NCBI GenBank assembly: GCA_040877415.1
Contig: JBBDNV010000134.1
Coordinates: forward strand, 1 to 16,686
Direction of reading: 5' to 3'
DNA length: 16,686 nucleotides
Origin: JBBDNV01 sp040877415
GTDB taxonomy: Bacteria; Planctomycetota; Planctomycetia; Pirellulales; PALSA-1355
Shown here: positions 8,222 through 16,501 of the stretch, piece after piece
How positions within the stretch are numbered: position 1 is the stretch's first letter
Layout of the letters: each line of letters starts with the position of its first letter
Program-made: the position numbers and the translations under genes
Notes under the pieces: model-generated
Database searches by the model: none
Told to the model about the DNA's origin: nothing
Seen by the model: the letters and a program-made list of their open reading frames with translations, nothing else

Positions 8222-10198
8222 GTGTATTGTGCCTGGCTGTTTCGCGTGGCCACTGTCTCGCTTGTCTTGTTGTTAAGCGCAAAAGGCGATCTCGGCGGAA
8301 ACGAACCGCATGTGTCTGGCACTGTCGGGGATGCGACTCCAGGGCGAGCCGCTCGCATCGATCCCGAAGAATTGGAAGCCTTTCTGCAAAAATTCTTCGA
8401 TGAACGAATGCGAGAACTGCACATTCCGGGCGCTGTTTTCGTTCTCGTACAGGACGGCAAGATTTCCTTCAAGAAAGGATATGGGTATGCCAATCTGAAT
8501 GGGCAGGCACCCGTCGATCCCGACAAGACGTTGTTTTGGGTTGCATCGGTAACCAAGCTTGTGACTGCGACTGCTGTAATGCAACTCGTGGAGCGCGGTC
8601 TCCTCAACGTCGATGAAAGCGTCAACAAGTACCTTCGGGACTTTCGCCTTGACGAATCACGTTTCAGCCCCGTGACCATTCGCCACTTGTTGACTCACAC
8701 GAGCGGACTCGACGGCAAAGAGATCGGGATGGCGGCTCGCACCGCCGCCGACGTGATGCCGCTCGGCAAGTACGTCGCACAGCGCATGCCGCGGCGCGCG
8801 TTACCTCCAGGCGATGTGATCATGTACTCGAACTACGGCTACGCGCTCGCCGGCCATTTGGTCGAGGCCGTCACGACGCAGTCGTATGCCCAATATGTCC
8901 GTGAAAACATCCTCACGCCCTTGGAAATGCGCCATAGCACGATCCAGCAACCGTTGCCGCGGGATTTGATTGGCGATTTGGCGGTGGGCTACGAATTCAA
9001 CGACAATGCCTTCCAGCCGGTGCGCGACACGTTTCTGCACGACCTTCCGGCCGGCGGATTGGTGGCCACGGGCACGGACATGGCCCGCTTCATGATCGCC
9101 CATCTGGAGCTCGGTCGCTACGGCAACGTGCGCATTCTGAACCAGGGGACGGCGCTGGAAATGCACCGCCAGCAATTCACGCAGCATCCCCGACTCCCCG
9201 GAAGAACGTTTGGGTTCAACGAGCGACTGGCGCACGGAGTGCGAGCGATCGAGCACGGGGGTGACTTGAGTGGATATGCGAGCCTGTTGTTCTTGCTGCC
9301 TGCAGAACGAGTGGGCTTCTTCGTAGCCTGCAACAATGACGTGCCTCGATTTCGTGAAGAGTTGCTTGACGCGTTTCTCGACCACTATTATCCCGTCGCC
9401 CCGCCGCCGATTTTTCATCCGCCGGGCGGGTTCAAGAACCGCGCCGCGCATTTTGCGGGCCGCTACCGTTATAACCGTTATGCGCGATTCGGCCTCGAGA
9501 AGCTGCTGACGCCATTCAGTGAGTTTCACGTGACCGCCGACTCAGATGGCGCGCTGACCGTTCGCTACCCGGCTGGCTTCGGCGACTTCCGGAAGCCCTT
9601 TCAAATCACTGAAGTCGAACCACTCCTGTTCCAGCGAAGTGACGACGCGGGGTACGTCGCATTCCGGCAAGACGATCACGGCCGCGTGACGCACATGTTC
9701 GGTTCGTTCTTCGGCCCGACCGTCTTCGAAAAGTTGGCGTGGTACGAAACTGCAACAATTCAAGCCCTGCTGCTCGGATTCTTCCTGATGGTATTCTCCT
9801 TGACGATCCTCGCTTGGCCGATCGGTTATCTCCTCCGCCGCTGGCGAGGACCGAGTTCGCGGCCAATGCAGCGATGGCCCCTGGCACGCGTCATCGCCGG
9901 CGCTGTCGCCGCGCTGAATCTGTTTTTTGTCGTCACGTTTGTGCTCCTGCTGCTTCGGGTCCTCCGGGAAGGCGCGGGTGAATTCAACTTCGGGGTACCG
10001 CCCGCAGTCGTTGCGTTGCTCTATATTCCGCTGATCAGCACGGTTCTGACGCTGCCGCTGCCGGTCTTCGCGGCCATGGTCTGGAAGCGGAGGTGCTGGT
10101 CCCTGCCGGGCCGGGTGCATTACACTCTCGTAGCCATGACCGCGATAGGCTTCCTTCCGTTTCTGCACTACTGGAACCTGCTGGGGTTTCAATTCTGA
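8222..10198 (+). CDS. Secreted/membrane serine hydrolase, class C beta-lactamase-like, with four C-terminal membrane helices
   Basis: This 658-residue protein starts with a signal-like segment (1-20: LFRVATVSLVLLLSA). The beta-lactamase-related catalytic domain spans about 45-395. SxxK is SVTK (S109, K112), YxN is YSN (202-204), and HGG (345-347) stands in for the KTG triad. After a beta-rich linker domain (about 400-505) come four hydrophobic segments near 512-537, 558-581, 594-620 and 635-655. The catalytic domain should face the periplasm, held in the membrane by the C-terminal bundle. Relatives act as D-aminopeptidases, esterases or peptidoglycan hydrolases; true beta-lactamase activity is not implied. 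GTG at 8222 has GGAGG (8209-8213) 8 nt upstream, the same spacing style as the hydratase. An ATG at 8207 overlaps the ribosome site and is less likely. A strong terminator follows at 10206. Confidence 0.9.
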   Translation: MYCAWLFRVATVSLVLLLSAKGDLGGNEPHVSGTVGDATPGRAARIDPEELEAFLQKFFDERMRELHIPGAVFVLVQDGKISFKKGYGYANLNGQAPVDPDKTLFWVASVTKLVTATAVMQLVERGLLNVDESVNKYLRDFRLDESRFSPVTIRHLLTHTSGLDGKEIGMAARTAADVMPLGKYVAQRMPRRALPPGDVIMYSNYGYALAGHLVEAVTTQSYAQYVRENILTPLEMRHSTIQQPLPRDLIGDLAVGYEFNDNAFQPVRDTFLHDLPAGGLVATGTDMARFMIAHLELGRYGNVRILNQGTALEMHRQQFTQHPRLPGRTFGFNERLAHGVRAIEHGGDLSGYASLLFLLPAERVGFFVACNNDVPRFREELLDAFLDHYYPVAPPPIFHPPGGFKNRAAHFAGRYRYNRYARFGLEKLLTPFSEFHVTADSDGALTVRYPAGFGDFRKPFQITEVEPLLFQRSDDAGYVAFRQDDHGRVTHMFGSFFGPTVFEKLAWYETATIQALLLGFFLMVFSLTILAWPIGYLLRRWRGPSSRPMQRWPLARVIAGAVAALNLFFVVTFVLLLLRVLREGAGEFNFGVPPAVVALLYIPLISTVLTLPLPVFAAMVWKRRCWSLPGRVHYTLVAMTAIGFLPFLHYWNLLGFQF

Positions 10199-10205
10199 CG
10201 GGTTC

Positions 10206-10230
10206 AAAAAAGGTTCCTGGAACCTTTTTT
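10206..10230. terminator. Perfect bidirectional intrinsic terminator
   Basis: AAAAAAGGTTCC, a single T, then GGAACCTTTTTT: perfect 12-nt inverted arms with A-tract and T-tract at either end. It sits in the 41-nt gap between two convergent stop codons (10198 on plus, 10240 on minus), so it can end both transcripts. The GC part of the stem is short (6 bp), with up to 6 more A-T pairs. Confidence 0.85.
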
Positions 10231-10239
10231 GGTCCGCCG

Positions 10240-11889
10240 CTACTCGATCAACCGGTGGTAACGGCCCATCCAATAGGGCAACAAAATCGCAGCGCCGTCG
10301 TCGCGATAGTCGCCGCCCGAGCCGCCGTCGAGCAGATAGGGATCGCCGTTCCAGCGCATCACCGGACGCTCCGAGACCGGCAGCACGGTCTGGCTCGTGA
10401 GTCGGCCGAAGCGGTTGGTGGACAGCGAACCTAAATCGTTGCGGCCGCTGTTGCGCACGATCCAGTTAAACGTCTCCGAGGGCACATCGCGAAACCAGGC
10501 GATGCACTCGTCGCGATCGTACTCGGCCGGCTCGACCAGCGCCGCGTCGGGCCGCTCGGTCGGAACGGTCCAGGTGTTGGCCTGCAAGGCGGCGCCATAG
10601 ATCAGGTTGAACAGCGGACTGCGCTCCGGCCGTTCGGCCAGCCAGGTACGCCGAATGCTCGCCAGGTAGAATTTTCGCAACTCGGCATCGCGCTCGTGTA
10701 TCAACAGCGGGTAGTAGGCCAGAAAGGCCAGCTCGTCGTCACTGTGATTCACCCGCTCGGGCGGCCAGGCGTGCTTTTGAAAAACCGTGTTGGCCGCGTA
10801 GGCGTGCTTCTCGACAAGCTCGCGCGCCGTCTCGGCATAGCGCGGCTTGCCGACGATGTGTTGGGCGACCTTCAAAAATGAGAGGATTTCGAGTGAATTC
10901 AGCCCGCGATCGCCCTGGCGGCGCAGGTCGTGGTTCAGCTTCTGCGGCGACCACACGCCCCATCGGGTGGGCACGCCCGGTGGGCCGACGTACTGCAGGC
11001 CGTTGTCAATAATGTGGTCGGTGATCCGCGCCACGTACTCGCGGATTTCCTTCTTCTCGCCCTCGTCGGCCGCCACGTTGTAATAGATCGAGTAGGCGAA
11101 GTAGTGGCCGTCGACCTCGTCGCTCGAAGTGTCTCCCTTCCACCACCAGCGCCCGTCGGCGGAGCGGTGCCACTCGCCATGGGTCGGCATCGGCTCGCCG
11201 GCGGGCACAATGCTGCGGGCCGCAAAGCCGGGTAGGCCCGAGACGCGCTCGAGAAACATCAGCGCTTCGAGCGACCTCCGCGCATTGCGCTTGGCGGCCG
11301 CATCGCCGGTGACCCCATAGCGAAAGGCCTCGGCGGCGACATAAATGCTGGTCCACAGCCCGTCGTTGTCGTTCGAGTGCTGCTGGTAGCCGGCTGCGAG
11401 ATTGCCCGGCTCGCTGAGATGGATGCCGCCGACCAGTCCTTCGCGCACGTGGTGCTTGACAAGCATCTCGTCGATCGCATTCATCTTCCGCTCGAGCGTC
11501 ATCGGCCGCCGGGCGAGCCTGCCGATGCCCGCGGAAGTCTCCACCAGCACGTCGCCTGACTCGGTAATCGCCACATCCTCGACATCGTCGCCCGGCAGCC
11601 AGCGCCGCGAATGAAACACCCGCCACCGCGCCGCCCCCGGCGCCAGATACATCAATCCCCTGTGCGACCCAACCCAAGTGCCGCCATCGGCCGCGCGCAT
11701 GCCGACCGTCACGTCGTCGAACGGCAGCATGGGCTTGCCCCCAGCCAGCGCCGCCAGTTCGGACCGCGACAGTCGCTGAGCTTTATTATCCCCCAACGTT
11801 GACACGCCCGCGGGCTCGCTCACCCATGCCAGGAATTGCTCCTCCCCAGCGACGAGAATGGCAACACAGCAAAACAGGGCTTGGAGCAT
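10240..11889 (-). CDS. Secreted protein with propeller-like N-terminus and predicted alpha/alpha-toroid C-terminus
   Basis: I do not recognise a named family. The 549-residue product starts with a probable signal peptide (1-15: MLQALFCCVAILVAG). Residues 55-125 carry beta-propeller-like blades, with GGTWVGSHRGLMYL (69-82) and DVEDVAITESGDVLVETSAGIGRL (102-125) as in two-component-regulator propeller repeats. From about 130 the sequence is helical and rich in aromatic and acidic residues: SNDNDGLWTSIYVAAEAFRY (172-191), SSDEVDGHYFAYSIYY (255-270), NSLEILSFLKVAQHIVG (331-347) and NHSDDELAFLAYYPLL (381-396). This pattern suggests a six-hairpin (alpha/alpha) toroid, the fold of many glycoside hydrolases and polysaccharide lyases. 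Asp/Glu in the DND and SSDE segments are candidate active-site residues. ATG 11889 is chosen because the signal peptide starts there; the GTG at 11937 adds 16 polar residues. No strong Shine-Dalgarno sequence is seen. Glycan processing is a hypothesis only. Confidence 0.8.
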   Translation of the reverse strand: MLQALFCCVAILVAGEEQFLAWVSEPAGVSTLGDNKAQRLSRSELAALAGGKPMLPFDDVTVGMRAADGGTWVGSHRGLMYLAPGAARWRVFHSRRWLPGDDVEDVAITESGDVLVETSAGIGRLARRPMTLERKMNAIDEMLVKHHVREGLVGGIHLSEPGNLAAGYQQHSNDNDGLWTSIYVAAEAFRYGVTGDAAAKRNARRSLEALMFLERVSGLPGFAARSIVPAGEPMPTHGEWHRSADGRWWWKGDTSSDEVDGHYFAYSIYYNVAADEGEKKEIREYVARITDHIIDNGLQYVGPPGVPTRWGVWSPQKLNHDLRRQGDRGLNSLEILSFLKVAQHIVGKPRYAETARELVEKHAYAANTVFQKHAWPPERVNHSDDELAFLAYYPLLIHERDAELRKFYLASIRRTWLAERPERSPLFNLIYGAALQANTWTVPTERPDAALVEPAEYDRDECIAWFRDVPSETFNWIVRNSGRNDLGSLSTNRFGRLTSQTVLPVSERPVMRWNGDPYLLDGGSGGDYRDDGAAILLPYWMGRYHRLIE

Positions 11890-11980
11890 AAGATCGGACC
11901 AGTTGGGCAAGGGCAGACTGCGCGACGCAGCTTCCACGATAGGCTAGTCGCGCAAGCGGCCAGTCGCAAGCCGCGAAAAG

Positions 11981-11995
11981 CAGTCGGGGCGACTG
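11981..11995 (-). terminator. Weak hairpin downstream of the 97-residue gene
   Basis: CAGTCG-GGG-CGACTG is a 6-bp stem. Read on the minus strand it is followed by CTTTTC, a short imperfect T-run, and it lies 43 nt after the stop of the minus-strand gene at 12039. It could be a weak terminator before the propeller/toroid gene. The low T content makes this uncertain. Confidence 0.3.
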
Positions 11996-12038
11996 ACCTT
12001 CATTTGAACCGTTGATCGCGGCGTGCGTCAACACCGGC

Positions 12039-12332
12039 CTATCGCACCTCGACTTGAGCCACCACACCTGGAAATTCCTGGGCGATGGCCTGGGTCTCGC
12101 TTGGCGTATCATTGGCCGCGGTCCAGGCCAAAACCTGCTGCAACTGGTTCTCGATCGCCTGCATTGCGAACGCGATGTTCTGTTCGCCGCGCCCGCTTGA
12201 CTGCGGAAAGTCGAGCTTCCGCCGCAGTGCCGCCACGCGACGCTTCGCCTTGGAAACGTCGATCGCGACGTCGTAGTCCGCCGTGTCGGCAAGCTCGGCT
12301 TCAATGCCGGTGAGCGTAGTTAGATCGGCCAT
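12039..12332 (-). CDS. Hypothetical 97-residue helical protein
   Basis: The codons look native (GC-rich third positions, few rare codons), and the protein is soluble and mostly helical: KAKRRVAALRRKLDF, then NIAFAMQAIENQLQQVLAW. It has no signal peptide, membrane segment or cysteines. The N-terminus MADLTTLTGIEAEL is loosely like small phage head-tail connector proteins, but that is weak and no other phage gene is nearby. The ATG at 12332 has only a poor ribosome site (GATTGAAGT). It sits 149 nt upstream of the propeller/toroid gene on the same strand. Function unknown; it may be a stray remnant of a larger element. Confidence 0.55.
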   Translation of the reverse strand: MADLTTLTGIEAELADTADYDVAIDVSKAKRRVAALRRKLDFPQSSGRGEQNIAFAMQAIENQLQQVLAWTAANDTPSETQAIAQEFPGVVAQVEVR

Positions 12333-12864
12333 ACTTCAATCGTAATGGCCGCGCGGCGTTTTCGAAGTGTGGTATGGGAGGTCTGATGGGGCTTTGCTCA
12401 GTGCCTGACGCAACCGAGCTGCTGCAAGGCGCCGTCGGGGAGCCGTCGTTGTCCAAGAGCATCACCCGCGGAGTTGTTAGGGTGGGGCGCCGTCCAGAAA
12501 ACCTGCGGCAGAGAGGCCGTGCCGACTAGCCGCCGGGTTTATGAGAATTTGGGACTCTGATTTACGAGACGGGTTTATGGGACTGGCACGGTCGGCAATT
12601 AGGCCCTGAAGCCCCGATGCCGGGGGCTCGACTCGAAAAACCAAGGTATTTTGCGACTGTTTGATTCGACAATGTGCCGCACCGGAGCAGAATATCTTCC
12701 GACCCGCTGATTCTCGAGTATCATGCACAGTGAGGTCCCCGATCAGGGCGCGGTACGCCAACTACGATGCCCTCGACGACGAGTTCATCGATCTGGCGGA
12801 CGACGGCCGGCTGGGTTCATGCGGCAGTGCGAGGCATGTTGTGGCGTTGAAAAGGAGGCATGTC
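12333..12864. other. 530-nt noncoding region before the subtilase gene
   Basis: No supported gene is present. A pair of 7-bp inverted arms (CCGTGCC at 12517-12523, GGCACGG at 12585-12591) encloses two direct repeats of CGGGTTTATG (12534-12543 and 12570-12579), each followed by GGGACT. A hairpin AGCCCC...GGGGCT lies at 12610-12628. From 12661 the subtilase frame stays open without a convincing start, so the stretch 12661-12864 may be leader or the remnant of an upstream coding region. Confidence 0.4.
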
Positions 12865-15594
12865 ATGCGGCATCACCTGGCAGCGACTCTGATCCCGGGT
12901 CTTCTCCTCGCAGCCATCGGGAGGCTGATGGCCCAGAGCCCCGAACCGCAGAAGGAGGTCGACAGGAAGCTGATCGCGCAGTCCCAACCCGAAGTACTCT
13001 GCGAGCGAACCGAGTTCGGTTACAACCTGCTCTTCGGGGGCTTGGCATTCACCTTTAACAGCGAGTTGGCCCCGGACGAGGGGAAGAAAGCACAGGCCGA
13101 GAGCAAGTACAGCCTTTCATCCGTGACAGTTCCCGCGGGCGGCTGGAAGGTCGATGCGGTGGCGATCTATACCAACCCAAGCCAGCCCGCAGACTGGCGC
13201 AAGGTCGGACGGGCACGGTTCAATGTCATTGCAAAAAAAGGGGATCTGCCGGGCGAGGCGGACGATCCCCGCAAAGGTCGGGAAGTGGAAGTCACGGTTC
13301 GTGAGGCGCAGAAAGGCGTGTATGAAGTGCGCGCCGCGGATCTCAAGCTGACCCTTGAGCCGGGGGAATACTGGATCGGCTTGACACCGATTTGTTCGCA
13401 GACGAATGGATTCGCAGGCCATCTGATCGCGTTCGGCGTCCGGGACGCCCGCTTTGACGACGTCCACCGGGCCGCCGGCGAAGATCTCAGCCCCGAGGAG
13501 CGCACCTGGGCCGCCCTAAGCCCCACTCGCCCCGGCGAACACCTGTCGATTCGCATCGAGGGCCGGCAGATGCGCCGCGGTCAGATTCTCGATTGGCCCG
13601 CGGATAAAGCCATAGACGCAAAGCAACTGTACCTGCGGTATGGCACCTTCGACCCGGTGGCACAGCCTCCCAGGATCGCAAGGGAATTGACAGCGTCCGA
13701 CGGAAATCTCTGGATCGTTCAATGCCGGCAAACCGTCGGTCGAGAATTCCGCGACCAACTCACTCGAGCAGGTGCTACGCTCCTGCGCTATGTCCCGGAC
13801 GACGCCTACATTGTGCGGCTCACACCGGAAACGGTCGAGATGGTTCGCGAGCTGGAGAGCGTGCGCTGGATTGGCCCTTACCACCCGGCCTACCGCCTCG
13901 ACCCAAGCGTCGTCCCGGAGCCGTTCGAGCGCAATGGAAGCATCTTACCGATGCGATCTCAGTTGATGGAGCCCGCAGGATGGCGATATGTCCTCGTTTA
14001 CTTGTTCGACCGCGACGAGGGCGCCAAAAAGCAGGTGCGGCAGGTCATTGAAGATGCGGGGGGTAAAGTGGTGTTTCAGAGCCCGCGCGGGTTCTACCTT
14101 GCCGCCAACTTGCCGCAGGATCAGCTGGCGGCGGTGGCCCGGTGCGATGCAGTCTGCGCGATCGAGCGGCGGTTCGGCGCATTTGAGCTTCGGGCCGCCG
14201 GCAAAAGCGGTGACGGTCTTCCGCCGCTGGCGAACGGCCTGATTACCCTGTCTCAAATCCGCGAGCTATGCGGCGCGGAGGCGGTCAAGCAGGCGGGCGG
14301 CTACGAGGGCTTAGGCGTTCGCGTGGCCTTCTGGGACCTCGGGATTCGCGACGACCATGTCGATCTGTTAGCGCGCCCGGTGACGGTCCTCGGTCCGAAT
14401 TATTGGGCCGAAACCTACCACGGGACCGCGGTTGCTAGCATTCTCTGCGGCGAGGGACGCGGCGATCCGCGCGCGAGAGGCCTTCTGCCGCTCGGCGGTT
14501 TGGTGTTCGCGACGGACCAGGCAGACCCGGTCCATGAGGACCGCTACGGCCTGGTTGAGCGCTTCGTAAGAGATCATCGGGCCGTGGTGCTGTCCAGCTC
14601 CTCGAGCAATTGGGGCGGTGGGGGATACATCAAGCATTACGATGGTTATTCATTCCTTGTCGACGATTTGGTGCTGGAATCCGATCTGTTGATTTGCACA
14701 GGAATGAGCAATAGTCCCGGCAGGGCAGGCAAATGTGGCTCGTGGTCCAAGAATGCACTCCTCGTCGGCGGCGTGGACCCGCGCGGCAGCCTGCGTCGGG
14801 AAGACCATCGCTACGGCCACCACACGAGTGGCCCCGCTCCGGATGGGCGCGTCAAGCCGGACCTCGTCCACTTCGGGCGTAACGTGTATTGCGCAGACGC
14901 ATCCTCCACGCGCCGCTATGGCCCCTTCGGCGGGACGAGCTGCGCGACGCCTTTGGTCGCCGGTCACTGCGGCCTGATGATGGAGATGTGGGCCGACGGT
15001 GCATTCGGGAACCTTCCTCTCGGCCGAACGGTCTTCGACCGAAAACCCCACGCCGCTACCGCCCGGGCGTTGATGATCAACAGTGCCTACCGCTACTCGG
15101 TTGAGGGCGATAATCCCGCGTTCACGCGATTCAAACAGGGGTGGGGCATGCCTGACCTCGGCCGGTTGTACGAGTCGCGCAATAAGTTGTTCGTCGTGGA
15201 CCAGGAAACGGCCCTGCGCGACCACCAAGCCGTCGAATACCGGCTGCAGGTCCCAGAGGGAGAGTCCGAACTACGGGTGACACTGGCCTATACCGATCCG
15301 CTCGGTTCGACCTCGTCCGCAAAGGATCTAGTGAATGATCTCGATTTGATTGTGATCGCCCCGGATGGAAATCGCTATTACGGCAATCACGGCCTCCTTG
15401 ACGGGAACGTCTCTCGCGGAGGAGGAACTCCGGATCGGCTCAACAACGTCGAGAACGTCTTTCTCGACAAGCCCGCGCCAGGCGTCTGGCAGGTAATCGT
15501 GGCCGCTCACCGCATCGCCTGGGACCAGCATCGCGGAACGACGGCATGGGACCAGGATTACGCCCTGGTGGTGAGCGGTGTCGTGCAGGATTGA
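12865..15594 (+). CDS. Secreted subtilisin-like serine peptidase (S8 family)
   Basis: This 909-residue protein has a signal peptide (1-24: HHLAATLIPGLLLAAIGRLMAQ). An N-terminal beta-rich region (about 50-235) resembles a sandwich domain of unknown role. Two propeptide-like units follow: about 283-345 (AGATLLRYVPDDAYIVRLTPE) and about 375-438 (IEDAGGKVVFQSPRGFYLAANL). The catalytic domain carries the triad Asp491 (VAFWDLGI), His519 (YHGTAVASI) and Ser692 (GGTSCATPLVAGH), with the oxyanion Asn probably N616 (GMSNSPG). The C-terminal beta-sandwich (about 785-909) has LVNDLDLIVIAPDG and RLNNVENVFLDKPAPGVWQV, as in large secreted subtilases. ATG 12865 has AAGGAGG (12852-12858) 6 nt upstream and begins the signal peptide; the frame is open back to 12661. 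The gene stands alone, with a transposase remnant directly after its stop. The likely role is extracellular or periplasmic protein degradation. Confidence 0.93.
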   Translation: MRHHLAATLIPGLLLAAIGRLMAQSPEPQKEVDRKLIAQSQPEVLCERTEFGYNLLFGGLAFTFNSELAPDEGKKAQAESKYSLSSVTVPAGGWKVDAVAIYTNPSQPADWRKVGRARFNVIAKKGDLPGEADDPRKGREVEVTVREAQKGVYEVRAADLKLTLEPGEYWIGLTPICSQTNGFAGHLIAFGVRDARFDDVHRAAGEDLSPEERTWAALSPTRPGEHLSIRIEGRQMRRGQILDWPADKAIDAKQLYLRYGTFDPVAQPPRIARELTASDGNLWIVQCRQTVGREFRDQLTRAGATLLRYVPDDAYIVRLTPETVEMVRELESVRWIGPYHPAYRLDPSVVPEPFERNGSILPMRSQLMEPAGWRYVLVYLFDRDEGAKKQVRQVIEDAGGKVVFQSPRGFYLAANLPQDQLAAVARCDAVCAIERRFGAFELRAAGKSGDGLPPLANGLITLSQIRELCGAEAVKQAGGYEGLGVRVAFWDLGIRDDHVDLLARPVTVLGPNYWAETYHGTAVASILCGEGRGDPRARGLLPLGGLVFATDQADPVHEDRYGLVERFVRDHRAVVLSSSSSNWGGGGYIKHYDGYSFLVDDLVLESDLLICTGMSNSPGRAGKCGSWSKNALLVGGVDPRGSLRREDHRYGHHTSGPAPDGRVKPDLVHFGRNVYCADASSTRRYGPFGGTSCATPLVAGHCGLMMEMWADGAFGNLPLGRTVFDRKPHAATARALMINSAYRYSVEGDNPAFTRFKQGWGMPDLGRLYESRNKLFVVDQETALRDHQAVEYRLQVPEGESELRVTLAYTDPLGSTSSAKDLVNDLDLIVIAPDGNRYYGNHGLLDGNVSRGGGTPDRLNNVENVFLDKPAPGVWQVIVAAHRIAWDQHRGTTAWDQDYALVVSGVVQD

Positions 15595-15596
15595 GT

Positions 15597-15819
15597 GTCG
15601 CCGAAGCCGGTGTCGAAATAGCAGAGGCCTTGAGGCAATTGAGGCGAAAACGCCGAACGCGACGCTGCACCCCAAATCATTGGCGATCGACGCCTTGGAT
15701 CGCCCCACGGCACTCATCAGAATAATCGTGGCATTGCGGAACACGGCCTTGCCCGAGGTCGAAAACCGCAGTTCGTCCAACGCGTCCCACTGCTTGTCGG
15801 TCAACTTCCAGCGTGCCAT
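15597..15819 (-). pseudogene. IS630-family transposase N-terminal fragment with frameshift
   Basis: The first 52 residues (MARWKLTDKQWDAL ... SKASIANDLGCS) look like the N-terminal helix-turn-helix of IS630-type transposases, with a good ribosome site (GGAGGG at 15824-15829). After GCS the frame loses the expected continuation. The alternative frame reads VQRRVRRFRLNCLKAS, which resembles the next part of such proteins, so a small deletion has shifted the frame. The similarity fades by about 15600, and the subtilase stop codon is at 15592-15594. The catalytic DDE domain is absent, so it cannot transpose. The open frame through the subtilase gene on the minus strand is fortuitous. Family assignment is by recall, moderate confidence. 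Confidence 0.65.
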
Positions 15820-16060
15820 CGTACCCTCCGTGAATTCGAAGCGTTCCTTGACTGCGCGAACTCACGAAGTTTACCCTAAACCCACGACCTGCTGAAATTC
15901 CAGTGCGGGTCTACTTAGTCGAAGGCGAGCGATCCGACCGCTCGGTGTGAGAAAGTTCAAATCCCGCCAAAAGTCACTTTCCCAATCGCCAGCGAGATTC
16001 GTATCGACGTCGAAGTTGGGACGCGGTGATTGGAGCATGCGATCGCCAAACGCGCACGAC

Positions 16061-16486
16061 TCAGCTCGGGACCCTCGCCTTTGCCTGGGGGGTTGTTGGG
16101 CTGCTCAGATGGTCTGGCCCCGGTGCCGCTTGGCGCTTCTCCAGGCCATTGATCAGGCCCGAGAGCATGCGGGCGATCTCTTCCAGATCAGCCTTGAGTT
16201 GCTGATGCCGTTCAGGCTGCACAAGTTTCTGCCGCGCGGCCAGCTCCAAGAGCGGCACGCATTCCTGGACGCTGCCACGTGCGATGCCGAAAAAATTGCG
16301 GCGATCGGCCTTGGTAAAACGGCCGTTGCCCTCGGCGATGTTGGCGGGGATGGAGAGGGCGGCTCGATTCAGTTGGTCGGCGAGAAAAAAGTAACCTCGC
16401 GGCAGGTCGCGCGACAGCGTGCAGATTGCATCGGCGAAAGCGATCGCCTTCTGATAGACTTGCAACTTTTCGAAGGCAAATGCCAT
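16061..16486 (-). CDS. Four-helix-bundle protein, S23 / 23S rRNA intervening-sequence type
   Basis: This 141-residue protein carries the S23 signature: FEKLQVYQKAIAFADAI (5-21), RAALSIPANIAEGNGR (41-56), and FGIARGSVQECVPLLELA (66-83). The family forms pentameric four-helix bundles and includes proteins encoded in 23S rRNA intervening sequences, plus the Avd accessory proteins of diversity-generating retroelements. Here the gene is not in rRNA, and no reverse transcriptase or template repeat is visible. ATG at 16486 is the usual family start; a TTG at 16501 would add five residues. No Shine-Dalgarno sequence is visible. The last ~25 residues are Pro-rich and atypical. It lies 147 nt downstream of tRNA-Pro on the same strand, separated by the structured repeat. 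The molecular role is unknown; nucleic-acid binding is a family-level hypothesis. Confidence 0.88.
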   Translation of the reverse strand: MAFAFEKLQVYQKAIAFADAICTLSRDLPRGYFFLADQLNRAALSIPANIAEGNGRFTKADRRNFFGIARGSVQECVPLLELAARQKLVQPERHQQLKADLEEIARMLSGLINGLEKRQAAPGPDHLSSPTTPQAKARVPS

Positions 16487-16501
16487 GTGGTGGTGCTTCA
16501 A

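Noticed and set aside
12610..12628. AGCCCC...GGGGCT hairpin as a terminator
   Set aside because: Six-base stem without a following T-tract on either strand and no gene ending nearby on plus.
12477..12761. Minus-strand 94-codon frame in the gap before the subtilase
   Set aside because: No ribosome site, poor codon pattern and it spans the direct repeats; nothing protein-like was seen.
15328..15819. Whole 163-codon minus frame as an intact transposase
   Set aside because: Only the first ~52 residues look like a transposase; the rest is antisense to the subtilase 3' end.
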